Assembly (NCBI GenBank): GCA_021229015.1
Contig: CM037777.1
Coordinates: 68,424,840 to 68,488,839, forward strand
Length of the DNA: 64,000 nt
Direction of reading: 5' to 3'
From: Solen grandis
Taxonomy: Eukaryota; Mollusca; Bivalvia; Adapedonta; Solenidae
The notes under the pieces are model-generated. The model was not told where the DNA came from. It was given only the letters and a program-made list of their open reading frames with translations, and did no database searches. This document shows positions 12,114 to 23,189 of the stretch, one piece after another. How positions within the stretch are numbered: position 1 is the first letter of the stretch; the number at the start of each line of letters is the position of its first letter. Made by a program: the position numbers and the translations under genes.

Positions 12114-12742
12114 TTAGTCCCCTACCGGAGTTCACATCGGAGGGGACTATAGGTTTGCCCTCCGTCTGTACGTCCGTCCGTCTGTCTGTCCGCTCAAATC
12201 TCGATCCCGCGATAACTTAATAACTAAGCAAGCTAACTTGATGAAACTTGGTTTATGACTAGATGCCAATGTGTAGTTATGCACGTCGTTTTATTTTTGT
12301 TATTCGACTAAATTTGTGGTTGCTATTGTAACGGAAATAGTGAAAAATATGGCAAAATGGGATCCCGCGACCGCGATAACTTTATAATAAATATTATAAG
12401 GCATGTATATAGTCAGGGTGGTGATGCAGAGTGAAAGTTCTCATTTCTCATCACACAGACTAAAGATTAAAGAAAAACATTTTGGATCAGGCAAGGTAAC
12501 TATTATTAATTCTATTTCTTGCATCTGTCTTTGCTTGCATGAATTGTATAGTGGGCACAGCAGAGACAACAACTCTACATGTAAGTCTTGCTTAAATGGT
12601 CATAACTTAAATATTCCCTTACATTTACTTAAACCAAAGTCTTGTTTTTCTTGGACCAAAATCTGCTTTGGTGTGGTAATGGAAAAATTATGCACCTCAC
12701 CGGTAGAGGAAATCATGTGTTGCTTGCAACACCAGTTACTTG
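12114..12742 (+). mobile_element. HINE-2 element (second Helentron-like family)
   Basis: The 5' end TTAGTCCCCTACCGG folds back on 'atcggaggggact' to make a 5' hairpin, then comes a CTGT/CGTC-rich stretch. At the 3' end 'caccggtagaggaaat' is the imperfect reverse complement of the 5' repeat. It is followed by the hairpin GTGTTGC-TT-GCAACAC and CAGTTACTTG, then T. The layout (5' subterminal repeat, complementary 3' subterminal repeat, hairpin about 10 nt from the end) matches HINE-1, but the sequences are unrelated. The copy at 44431-44690 shares both ends and parts of the body. A 146-codon open frame overlapping its 3' half runs into neighbouring HINE-1 DNA and is not considered a gene. Confidence 0.65.
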
Positions 12743-12927
12743 TTTATTTTTGGAATATGGCTTATTTCAAAAAGTTCATGCATGAGAAGTCCATACGAAA
12801 AAAAAGAGTAAAAGGTAGGGAATTTAATATATATTCTTTCTAACGGAATTAATCTTTATATTTTTCAATGTTAGCAGAAAGTCCTATCATTCGTATCAAC
12901 GAATGAAATCTAGTGTTTATTATTATT

Positions 12928-15239
12928 AGGACTTTCTGCCTAAAGCAGAAAGTCCTATTGGGTTTGTTATTAGGACTTTCTGCCCTTTCGGCAGAAAGTC
13001 CTATTGGGTTTGTACTGTTTTTTATTATTCTTCTCTTATTATTCTTTTTTTCTTCTCTTTATATTTGTGTTAATTTCGATATGTTGCCATTGACTCAGAA
13101 CAATGAAAATTTATGGCATATATTTCAAACCATGCGCTTCCGGATGCAATGAATATCATATTTATATGACGTCACATATCGTCAGATTTGACGTCAGGTG
13201 AAAAAGTTTGTACGCGGTCTACAGCCATTATTTCTGGACCGATTTTCATCATATTTCACAGAATGTTTATGTTAGGCTCTAGTTGTGCCTTCCGGTGTCC
13301 GTTTTTCAAAATTCGAAAAGGCAATGGTTCTATAGCGAATCCAAGATTCGAACCATTGACGTCAAATTTCAAATGCGTATAAAATCGCTTACAAATGAGC
13401 TAGATAGATGATATTTGGACAGAATATAAGTCTGAAGGGTGTCTTTACATTCTCTGAAGCTGAACGTCATATGAACGTCATATGACGTCATGAGGTGAAA
13501 GGTAAATTTCTAAATTTTACGTGTTAATTTTTACATGTTGGTCACGTTCGAGTACCTTGAAAATGTAATAGCATATGCTTCAGATAGAACTGTTTGCATT
13601 TCAATAATTTTCATTTGACTAAGACGTGCTTTGACGTCAAACTTGACGTCGTCTCAAAATGTTTGTACGCGGTCTACAGCCATTATTTCTGGGCCGATTT
13701 TCATCAATATTTCACAGAATGCGTATGTTAGGCTCTAGTTGTGCCTTCCGGTGTCCGCTTTTCAAAATTCGAAAATGCAATAGTTCTATGGCGAATCCAA
13801 GATTCGAACCATTGACGTCAAATTTCAAATGCGTATAAAATCGCTTACAAATGAGCTAGAAAGATGATATTTGGGCAGAATATAAGTATCAAGGGTTACT
13901 TTAAAGGAATTTTTTTTTTAATTTTTTTTTTTCGTCCGAGCACCTTGAAAATTTAATAGCATATGCTTCAGATAGAACTGTTTCCATTTCAATAATTTTC
14001 ATTTGACTATGACGTGTTTTGACGTCAAACTTGACGTCGTTTCAAAATGATAATACGCGGTCTACAGCCATTATTTCTGGGCCGATTTTAATTAATATTT
14101 CACAGAATGTGTATGTTAAAGTCTAGATGTACATTCCGGTGTCCGTTTTTCCAAATTCAAAAATGCAAAGGTTTTATGGCGGATCCAAAATTCGAACCAC
14201 TGACGTCAAATTTCAAATACGTATAAAATCGTTTCCAGATGAGTTAGAAATATAATATCATATTTGGATAGTATATAAGTCTCCAAGAGTGCTTTACTTT
14301 CTATGAAGATGAACGTCATATGACGTCATAGGTCAAAAATAATTTCTGATATATACGCGTTAATTTAAATATGCTGTTTACTTCCCAGGACCATGGAAAT
14401 CTAATGGTATGTACATCAATCCATGTGCTTTAGAATGCAATGTAATTCATATTAATGTGACGTTATATCACGTAAGATTTTTCACGTCAGGACAAAAGGT
14501 TTTACGCGGTGTACAGCCATTATCTTTGGACCGATTTCACAGAATGTATATGTAACGCTCTATATGTGTATCCCGGGTCCCTTTTTTACAAATTCGAAAA
14601 AGCAATGGTTCTATGGCGAATCCAAGTTTCGAACCATTGACGTCAAATTTCAAATACGTATAAAATCGCTTCCAGATGATTTAGAAAGTTGATATTTGGA
14701 TTGAATATTAGTCTTTGAGACTTATTCATATTCTGTGAGGATTAACGTCATTTGACGTCATAAGGTCAAAAAGAATGTTAATATATCTACGCGTTAATTT
14801 CTATATGTTGCAAAGTTGTAAGGAGCATGAAAAAATTACTTGATATATTCAAGATACTTAATATTTCATTTCATTGATTTTCTTATGCCTATGACGTCAC
14901 ATGACATCAAACTTGACGTTGTCTACACAAGCTTTTACGCGGTTTTCGGCAATTATACAGGATGAAATTCGAATTGCAAGCATTTTAAAGAAATTTGATT
15001 GTAACATAGATTATAAAAATAGTCCAAATTAAATAAATCGATATAAAAAAAATGATTTTCAGTAACTTTTGCCATATCCTCCAAGTTAAACGGTTATATT
15101 TTTCAAAGTTTATTTAAGTTATGGCCATACAAAAGCAAGTTAGAGGCTGGAATTTCATATCCTTTTACTTTTTTAGCTTTTAAATGTTTGAGAAATGTAG
15201 CAGAAAGTCCTATCATTCGTATCAACGAATGAAATCTAG
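12928..15239 (+). mobile_element. HINE-1 element, class C array with doubled 5' end
   Basis: Two 5' hairpins follow one another: 12928-12956 (loop CTAAA) and 12972-13001 (loop CCTTTCG-like), each followed by ATTGGGTTTGT. Four to five class C monomers follow (blocks near 13216, 13675, 14062 and 14511, with a broken one near 14940). A diverged 3' region leads to GCAGAAAGTCCTAT, the hairpin TCATTCGT-ATCA-ACGAATGA and CTAG at 15236-15239. The doubled 5' end suggests that one element inserted into, or recombined at, the TTA tract just inside another. Confidence 0.75.
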
Positions 15240-17293
15240 TTATTATTATTATTATTCTTTTTTTCTTCCTAAGTAAACGCTTATTTTTATATGTTGCAAT
15301 GGACCTAGGAAGATGAAATTTTTATGGCTTATTAGTCACGTGAGGAAATTTTGATTTCAATGATTTTCAGCACCCTATGACGTCACAGCTAAAAATAGTG
15401 AAAAATGGTGTTCGCGCTCTACAGCCGTCATTTATGGTCGGATTTTCTTCAAGTTTTTACAGATGGTACATCTTGAATCAAAGGTGTGCATATCCTGTCA
15501 GCTAACCAAAATTCCGAAAGACCGAAGTTCTGTGGCTGAAATAAGATTCGAACATAGGACCGAAAATTTCATTTTAGGATTAAAGGGCTTCAGGATGAGA
15601 TAGAAAGTTGAAATTTACACAGTTTGCAGTTCTGCAGAATTTCTACATATATTTTGAGTCGTGACGTCATATGACGTCATGTGACGTCAAAGGCATACTT
15701 CTTAATTTTCATTTTAGGGCAATGATTTCGACATGATGCCAGTTGTTCAGAATAATGAAAATTTCAGAGTTATGACAGTAAAGTATGCGCTTTTGAATAA
15801 AAGCAGCTAAAATAGTAAAAATGGTTTTCGCGCTCTACAGCCGTCATTTATGGTCGGATTTTCTTCAAATTTTCACAGATGGTACATCTTGAATCAAAGG
15901 TGTGCATATCCTGTCAGCTAATCGAAATTCCGAAAGACCGAAGTTATGTGGCTGAAATAAGATTCGAACATAGGACCGAAAATTTCGTTTTAGGAATTAA
16001 AGAGCTTCAGGATGAGATAGAAAGTTGAAACTTACACAGTTTGCAGTTCTGCAGAATTTATAAATATATTTTGAGTCCTGACGTCATATGACGTCATTTG
16101 AGTCATAAGCCTACTTCTTAATTTTCATTTTTGGACAATGATTTCGACATGATGCCAGTTGTTCAGAAAAATGAAAATTTCAGAGTTATGACAGTAAAGT
16201 ATGCGCTTTTTAACTAAAGCATCTACAGCACCCTATGACGTCACATGACGTCACAGCTAAAAATAGTGAAAAATGGTTTTCGCGCTCTACAGCCGTCATT
16301 TATGGTCGGATTTTCTTCAATTTTCACAGATGGTACATCTTAAAACTAAGGTGTGCATATCCTGTCAGCGAACAGAAATTCCGAAAGACTGAAGTTCTGT
16401 GCCTGAAATAAGATTCGAACATAGGACCGAAAATTTCATTTTAGGATTAAAGAGCTTCAGGAAGATATAGAAAGCTGAAACTTACACAGTTTGCAGATCT
16501 GCAGAATATCTACATATATTTTGAGTCGTGACGTCATATGACGTCATGTGACGTCATAAGCCTACTTATTATTTTCATTTTAGTGCAATAAAATCGACAT
16601 GATGTCAGTTGTTCAGAATAATGAGAATTTCAGAGTTATAACAGCAATATTTGCGCTTTTAAACAAATGTATCTACAGCACGCTATGACGTCATGTGACG
16701 TCACAGTTAAAAATAGTGAAAAATGGTGTTCACGCTCTACAGCCGCCATTTATGGTCGGATTTTCTTCAATTTTTCACAGATGGTACATCTTGAAACTAA
16801 GGTGTGCATATCCTGTCAGCTAACCGAAATTCCGAATGACCGAAGTTCTGTGGCTGAAATAAGATTCGAACATAGGACCGAAAATTTCATTTTAGGATTA
16901 AAGAGCTTCAGGATGAGATAGAAAGTTGAAACTTACACAGTTTGTAGTTCTGCAGAAATTTCTACATATATTTTGATTCTTGACGTGATATGACTTCATG
17001 TGACGTCATAATCATACTTCTTAATTTTCATTTTAAGGCAATAATTTTGACATGATGCCAGTTGTTCAGAATAATGAAAAGTTCAGAGTTACGAAAGTAA
17101 AGTATGCGCTTTTGAACAAAAGATTTTTCAGCACCCTATGACGTCATGTGACGTCAAAGCTAAAAGAAGTCCATAGGAAAAAAAAAAGTAAAAGGTAGAG
17201 AATTTAATATATATTCTTTCTAACGGAATTAATCTTAATATTTTTCAATTTTAGCAGAAAGTCCTATCATTCGTATCAACGAATGAAATCTAG
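15240..17293 (+). mobile_element. HINE-1 element, class B array of four monomers
   Basis: A (TTA)n and polypyrimidine leader is followed by four class B monomers (blocks near 15425, 15838, 16287 and 16742). The second monomer starts abruptly near 15806, losing its opening palindrome doublet. The A-rich 3' module, GCAGAAAGTCCTAT, hairpin and CTAG (17290-17293) close the element. The last two monomers share the private variants of 7870-8936, so this is a sister copy of 6394-8936 with fewer monomers. Confidence 0.75.
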
Positions 17294-19513
17294 TTATACT
17301 TACCTTTGGACTCTTTTAATATATACATGGTAAAATGAAAACGAAAAAAAATATGGTTGAAAAAATGTTATGTAGATCTATGAAAGGGAAGTTGCTATGT
17401 ACAGACATTTAAGCTTCATAATTTTGGTTTTAATTTTACTAACGTTATAAGTGAATATTAAGAAATGAAAGCTTTACATTAGAAACTGCATAGATTTTTT
17501 TCTCTTTTTTCTTATCCAGTCATACCCTAGTATTAAGGTTATATTTGTGATAGTAAAGCATACTTAACTGAACCTTAAATATCAATTTGACTTATTTCCT
17601 TCTATAATATATTTGTTTTGCATAAAAAATCTTGATTTATAGTCAAGAGTAATTTTTACTCTCTGGAAAAACCCCATTAAGAGTTGGATTAAGACACAGA
17701 CAGTTGATGGCATGTAACTTTTGTGTATTTTCTAAAAGAATTCAATCAATCTGCAGATATGTATATGAACAAGCACAGAGATTCAAAATAATATTGGAAG
17801 TCAGACACTATTTTTGCATTTAAAACATTAATATACTAGGTGACAAGCAAAGGATTAATCTTTATTAAAGAAGGAGATATATTATATCTTTATAGAACAT
17901 CTCCTGATTAAAGACATAATGAATACTTCAACTTGAACTTTATACTGCCAATAGTCAATATTGACTACTTAAGGCACCTTTATTTTGGATGTGTTCTGAA
18001 TTGTTATAAAAAATTGAAAAATTTTTGAAAATTGTGAATAAAAAAATTTTTTTTGAAAGGCATTGAGCGCGAATTCACAACACCAGTAATGACAGTGGCT
18101 AGATATTAAATTTTGAAAAAAGCTCAATTGTGGTGAAGTGGGTTCTCATATCATGTGACTTTGGTGGCTCGACTAAAAAAAACATCAAAGTTAAAATCCT
18201 GGCCAGGGATATAAAAATCTAAATATAAATTTACGCCATGCTGCGCTTATATTGCTGGCTTTACAATGTAGGTGGGGTACGTTTCAAAAACTTATCTTTT
18301 TTATATCTTCTGATGTTGATTCAATACCTGCATACAATGGCACTCATGCAACTGAAACACATGATGCTTAGTAAATAATTGTGATACTGTTTAATTCTCA
18401 TAATGCATTTACCTTGAATGTGTAGACCTACACACTGCAACAATTCCCTCATTCGTATATGGGAGATAACTGCGTGGAGATTTGTCAGTCGTTGTCGGAA
18501 AATACCGAAAGTGAGCGGACAATTACGTTTATTTACGAATATGTAGTGGGCGGGGAAATGGGCGGAGCTTATTTATCAACATTGCAAACGTGTAAATCTG
18601 GATTAAGCTGAGCCGAATCATGATGGTCGGACAATGTAAAGTTGCGAGCGTTTAAGTAAGAAGGCGTTTTGTAGTTTATCAAAATGCATTTTGTTGAAAT
18701 ACGTATTTACAATGTTGCATCGGCAAATTCAGTCCAAGAATATACCTCCTCTTGGGTTTAAATACTAAGAAATTCAAATGAATTGTGTATTTTGTCGGAA
18801 AATAAACTGTTCAACTCAGATCAACAAGGCTGGATTTTTGGCAACGAATAGCCTCCATAGTATTCGACTACTGTCTCTTCCGCTGCTGTCTCTTCAGTAA
18901 AAAACGGGACACACTCGTGGGAAATCCTTGACCGTAAGGTCTAAAGTATGGCCCTTATAATCAAAAAATTATTGCCAGCCATTACAATAAAAGAAACAAA
19001 ACGAAAGTTTGTAGAAGCGTAGACCGGTAATGAACCGCTGATTTAATGAGACCGGGTACGACTGTCTATTTATTAATCAATTTTCTATTCAGTAAAAGAG
19101 AAAACAAATCCTAGTCACGTACTTAAATTACAATAATATATACGATGATAGCTTTTAAAAAAGCCAGCAGACGTCTCGACTGATATTTTATTTTTTTGGT
19201 AAAGTTGAGAACTGCATGCGGTGTGTGTGCGCGCGCGTTTTAATTCAACATGGTTCTGTAAAATAATACTCGTCTTAAAAACAAATAAAATATTGTTTGT
19301 TGTTTTGGAATTAACCGTCGCTACGACAAAATCACAGTCAATTAGTGATATGGAACACCAATCTACATAAACTCAAATATTTGATGACATCAACAATTCA
19401 ATTTAAGATCTCAACAAATGATTTGAAGATTAGAAGTGAGACTATCTATTACGTACATTTGGGTATACTAACTATTACATGACACCTTTTCGTTGATTTT
19501 TAACAATGTTTCA
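17294..19513. other. AT-rich stretch with nothing recognised
   Basis: I see no convincing coding region, RNA gene or repeat family here. A short GT/GC simple tract lies near 19219-19236. Around 18430-18600 the sequence is somewhat richer in G+C, without any frame of note. Confidence 0.5.
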
Positions 19514-19923
19514 AACTTGAAGAAATGATGTTGTTGTTTTTTTCTTACTCGAATCGATCGCGAGCCAGACGTTCTCATAAAATCTACACTTTCAACGTTT
19601 TCATTGGCTGATCACCAGACCGCACCAGAAATCAGCCAATGAAAACGTTCGTTGTAAGGAGTACATTCAAGCAGTAATGATTGACCCTGATCCAGTTAAA
19701 TCATAAACGTCGCTGAATTTTTAAACCTTTAAACAGTATATTTACGTGATTTGTTTCAAGAAAGGTCATCAAGTACATTACAGTATATACTTACCATTCA
19801 TATTGAATGAATCTCAGTGGAAGGTCTTTTGTCCACTTTAGCGATGGTTAAAGTGTAAATTTTAGGAGAACGTCTGGCTTGCGATCGATTCGAGTAAGAA
19901 AAAAAACATCAATTCTTCAAGTT
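19514..19923. mobile_element. Foldback-type MITE with long terminal inverted repeats
   Basis: The left arm (about 19514-19591) and right arm (about 19850-19923) are reverse complements over roughly 75 bp with few mismatches. Shared words are 'cttgaagaa', 'tttttcttactcgaatcg', 'gccagacgttctc' and 'acacttt'. A second inverted pair lies inside: CGTTTTCATTGGCTGAT near 19599 and ATCAGCCAATGAAAACG near 19634, a perfect 17-bp stem. The total length of about 410 bp and lack of a frame indicate a non-autonomous DNA element. Superfamily is unassigned because I could not define a target-site duplication. Confidence 0.7.
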
Positions 19924-20300
19924 CCACAAGAACGTGTGGAACAGGAGAGGCATCACCACAGAAGCGGTGGTCCTCACCACACTACTCTATGGCTGTGAAA
20001 TATGGACGGACTACCAACGTTATGCTAAGTAGTTATCACATGTCCCAGAAAGACCCTTGGCATAACAAGATCCCTGACACGGAGGTGCTGACTCAAGCTG
20101 GCCTGCTACACCACCCTGATGAAGTCACAGCTTCGATGGGCTGGTCATGCAGTTCGCATGCCAGACCATAGCTTCCAAAGAAACTTCTGTTCGACGAACT
20201 GCAGCATGGAAAACGACCTCAAGGAGGCCAGACGAAGCGTTTCAAAGACACCCTCTGAAATTCTCTGAAAAACTTCAGCATGAGACGAAAATGGACTACA
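19924..20300 (+). pseudogene. Non-LTR retrotransposon remnant, C-terminal end of the pol ORF
   Basis: Translations in shifting frames contain 'AVVLTTLLYGCE' followed by 'WTDYQRYAK' and, further on, 'DKIPDTEVL'-like and 'LLFDELQHGK'-like stretches interrupted by frameshifts and stops. This block ('LLYGCETW...') is typical of the region after the reverse transcriptase domain in LINE pol proteins. Only this terminal part remains, as expected for a 5'-truncated LINE insertion. The frame changes at least twice within 350 bp, so it is dead. Clade is not determined. Confidence 0.6.
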
Positions 20301-20399
20301 CAATAGCATTTATGTCACCGATTATGTCACCTATTATGTTTTGAGCAGGTATCTTTGGGGTGTGAAAATGGGACATAACAAGTAAAATAGTCCATTATT

Positions 20400-21090
20400 G
20401 ATATATTGATTATTGGTACTCTGAACAATCTTGGTGGAGGACCATGAGACAGTGCTATACACAAAATATCTTAGGTGAAGGATTTTTGTTTTCAGTCAAT
20501 ATTAGTCCATGCATATTTTTTTAAGCAGACAAGAATAATTTGAGCAAGCTTGTTAGGAAGTTATCCAAGGAACATAATTAAGTGCTTAAGTTTTCACCTT
20601 ATATATGAGACAAATTAGCCCCTTCCTATCCGGTTATGTTTTTAACTGATGTGTATAATTCAAGCAATTTTGGTAGAGAGTTACCCAAGGTAAGTGTGCC
20701 AAAATATTTTGAATCTTTTAGGATGAAGATTTTTAAAGTTCTAAATGTGTATATATAAGGCAAATGAGCCCCGCCCCTGGTGATCATATTTTTATACTGA
20801 TCAGGATCAGATTAATATTAACAACCTTAGTAGGAGGTTACCCGAATAATATTTCTGCCAATCTGGCCAGAAGTTTTGGAGAAGCTTTCACTATAATTTT
20901 ATAAACATATAATGTAAACTAGCACAACCGCTGTCGGTCATGTTTTTTCATGTATATGAATAATTTAAATACTTTTGGTTAAGGGTTACATCTGTGCAAA
21001 AAAAGATTTAAAATTTCAAATGAATGGGGACGTTACAGCATTTTGTATGAATTTTCTTGACCTTGAAATGTGACCTTGACCTTTAAGCTA
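20400..21090. repeat. Old interspersed non-coding repeat with internal periodicity
   Basis: Phrases recur at about 180-200 bp spacing, including 'gttacccaagg', 'gtgtataattcaagcaa' and 'agcccc'-type words. The segment ends near 'accttgaaatgtgaccttga'. The style resembles the element at 21986-22850 ('gtgacccaaggaac', 'tcatgatgtgac'), suggesting a related family. No coding potential is seen. Confidence 0.4.
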
Positions 21091-21985
21091 CGGACCTGTG
21101 TCATGGGACGGCACACCATATCATCATCTTAAATAAGGAACGACAAAAAGGTCTATAAGAACCAACTAACAGTAGCACTTGCATCGGAAGAGAATTAATT
21201 TAATTAATCCAAAAGGTTATCGTTTATCCAACTTTTTCAGCATGAGGTCTTTTTCCAGTCCAAATTGAAAACATCTATCACGTATTTTCGTATTTTGCCC
21301 AGATAATGTGAAAAATGTGTGCCCCTACCATCGACATCAAAAGTACAGCTGTGGCCTACGTAACTAAGTGAGACAAACGGTAAGCCACTTATACAGTTTG
21401 CTCTACTTAATTGTCCATTGACATGATTGCATTTCATTTAAAATTTAAAAAAAAAAAGATCCTTGAGGTTTTGATATGGATAACATATGTGTGTGTATGG
21501 TGCCTACGTGATCTTAGGACATAATGGGCGGAGCTTGTTGCGGCGGGGGATGATTACGTCATTTTTGCTTGTAGCCTTCTTAATACCCGACTCTAATCCA
21601 TCACGGGACTGTCAAATAAACGAAAGTTGGTTTCATTAGGCGATGTTAAAGGCAAAGTTGTATGGCGTACGTGAAAAACTGTCAGGTTTATATCGTTTAT
21701 ATTTTAAATTTAATGGATTTATCGCAGCGCTCCGCTTCGCGACGCTTGCGATAATTTCCATAAATGTGAAAGATACTCGTAAACGATAACTAATTAATAG
21801 TCAACTTTTCGAAAAAATAGAACTTAACCCTGCGTTCAGTTTCGTCTTCAATATCTAAATAAATGATTTAATAAGTAATACCTTCGTTCGAATTAATGAA
21901 TATTTTTAAATATCTCAATGTAATGGTCTTGACCAGGGCCGAATCCAGGAATTCGGGTAAGGAGGTTGGGGTGCTAATCTATATT

Positions 21986-22850
21986 AAAACAAGAGGGCCA
22001 TGAAGGCCCTAGAATCGCTCACCTGAGAACCAGGTATTAGTGGGTGGAAAAGAAACAGCAATTATCTTATGATATTATGGAAAATGGACTCTGCCCCCTG
22101 CCAGCCATATTTAAGACGGATCCAGATAAATTTAACAGTCTTGGTAGCGAGTGACCCAAGGAACATCCAATATGTACTTTTGGACACGAAGATTGTTCAT
22201 ATTTGTACACTTTTGAACCCAGAGTCATGATGTGACCTAACATTGTAGATGTCCATTAGGCCATGTTATATACCAAATACCCAAACTACAGGCTTTTTAG
22301 TTTCTGACAAGAAATTATTTTTTAGTTTTTCCTATTTAGGCCTATGTAAAATTATTTGACCCATCGAGCGGGACTAATTTTGACCCCAGGGCCATGATGT
22401 GAAAAAAGTTGGTAGATGTCCACTAGTCCATATTACAAACCAAATATCTAAACTCTATGATTCTTAGTTTCTGACAAGAAGATTTTTCTAGTTTTCCTAT
22501 ATAAGCCTATGTAAAATCAATTGACCACTTGGGCGAAGCCAATTCTGACCTCAGTGTCATGATTTGAACAAACTTGGTAGAGGTCCACTAGACCTTCACA
22601 CCAAATATCTAAGCTCTAGGCCCTGCAGTTTTATAGAAATTGGCATTTTTAAAATATATTTTAGCTCCCTTCTTCCACAAATTAAAACAATTGGAACAAC
22701 TTGATAGAATCAATCCTGCGAAATATGGTCAAAATCCATTTAGCGGTTTTGGAGATGTTTAAACGAAATTGTTGACGACGGACGCATGGACGGACAACGT
22801 GCGCCAGACACAGGCTCACCTAACTAATTCACCAAGAGCACGTCGTGCTT
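21986..22850 (+). mobile_element. Interspersed element starting 'aagagggccatgaaggccct'
   Basis: The left end contains a foldback AGGGCC-ATGAA-GGCCCT, followed by 'agaatcgctcacctgag'. The right end runs through 'acgacggacgcatggacgga' and 'aggctcacctaa' into a second small foldback AGCACG-T-CGTGCT near 22837-22849. I recognise these end sequences as those of a common interspersed repeat of bivalve genomes. The body is non-coding, with recurring 'atgatgtgaa', 'gtccactag' and 'aatatctaa' phrases. Flanks at 21937-21985 and 22851-23055 share 'gaatcc' motifs, so it may be nested in another repeat. Confidence 0.55.
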
Positions 22851-22968
22851 AAAAAGTTGGCAGTACCAATGCAAACGGGGATTTCTTTGATTTAAAGGAG
22901 AGTGAAATTGTGCATTCGGGTGAGTTTTTAGAGTTGCGTGTCTACATTTATCTATTGTCAGGGAATTT

Positions 22969-23043
22969 GGGGGGGGGGGGGGGGGGGGGGGTGTTTGGGG
23001 GGGGGGGGGGGGGGTCAGGGGAATTTTCAGCCCCCCCCCCCCC
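22969..23043. repeat. Homopolymer cluster: two long G runs and a C run
   Basis: G runs at 22969-22991 and 22997-23014 are followed by a C run at 23031-23043. G and C runs can pair with each other, and the G runs could form quadruplexes. Homopolymers of this length are prone to assembly length errors. The flank 'cttgaatccgctagggtgg' suggests they belong to an interspersed repeat with G/C-rich ends. Confidence 0.7.
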
Positions 23044-23189
23044 TTGAATCCGCTAGGGTGGATAACGAAATCACTTCGCCAACCAAATAACCAGAAAACG
23101 TATCACACGTATCGGCCCTACAATGCGTCATTGCATTTTCTGGGAAAGAGAAACTAAACCTGTTACACAGCGGTGAGGGACTTTTAATT

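Larger units (their letters stand above)
8937..12913 (+). mobile_element. HINE-1 element, one class C monomer and long 3' region, interrupted by other insertions
   Basis: A single class C monomer ('acgcggtctacagccattat' near 9105) is followed from about 9400 by an AT-rich non-coding region related to 30690-31389. A unit of about 185 bp repeats inside it: the phrase 'cttatatct' or a variant recurs near 9735, 9915, 10105 and 10293, and 'gattattttggtacc' recurs with the same spacing. Another piece of this unit lies at about 11950-12112. A SINE, a MITE-like element and a HINE-2 copy therefore appear nested within it. The terminus returns at 12743-12913 with the A-rich 3' module, GCAGAAAGTCCTAT, the hairpin and CTAG at 12910-12913. 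The nesting is inferred from the order of the pieces. Confidence 0.6.

Noticed and set aside
12403..12843. 146-codon plus-strand open frame
   Set aside because: It crosses the 3' end of a HINE-2 copy and runs into the HINE-1 3' module. Its second half is repeat sequence found elsewhere in the window in other contexts, and no domain is recognisable.
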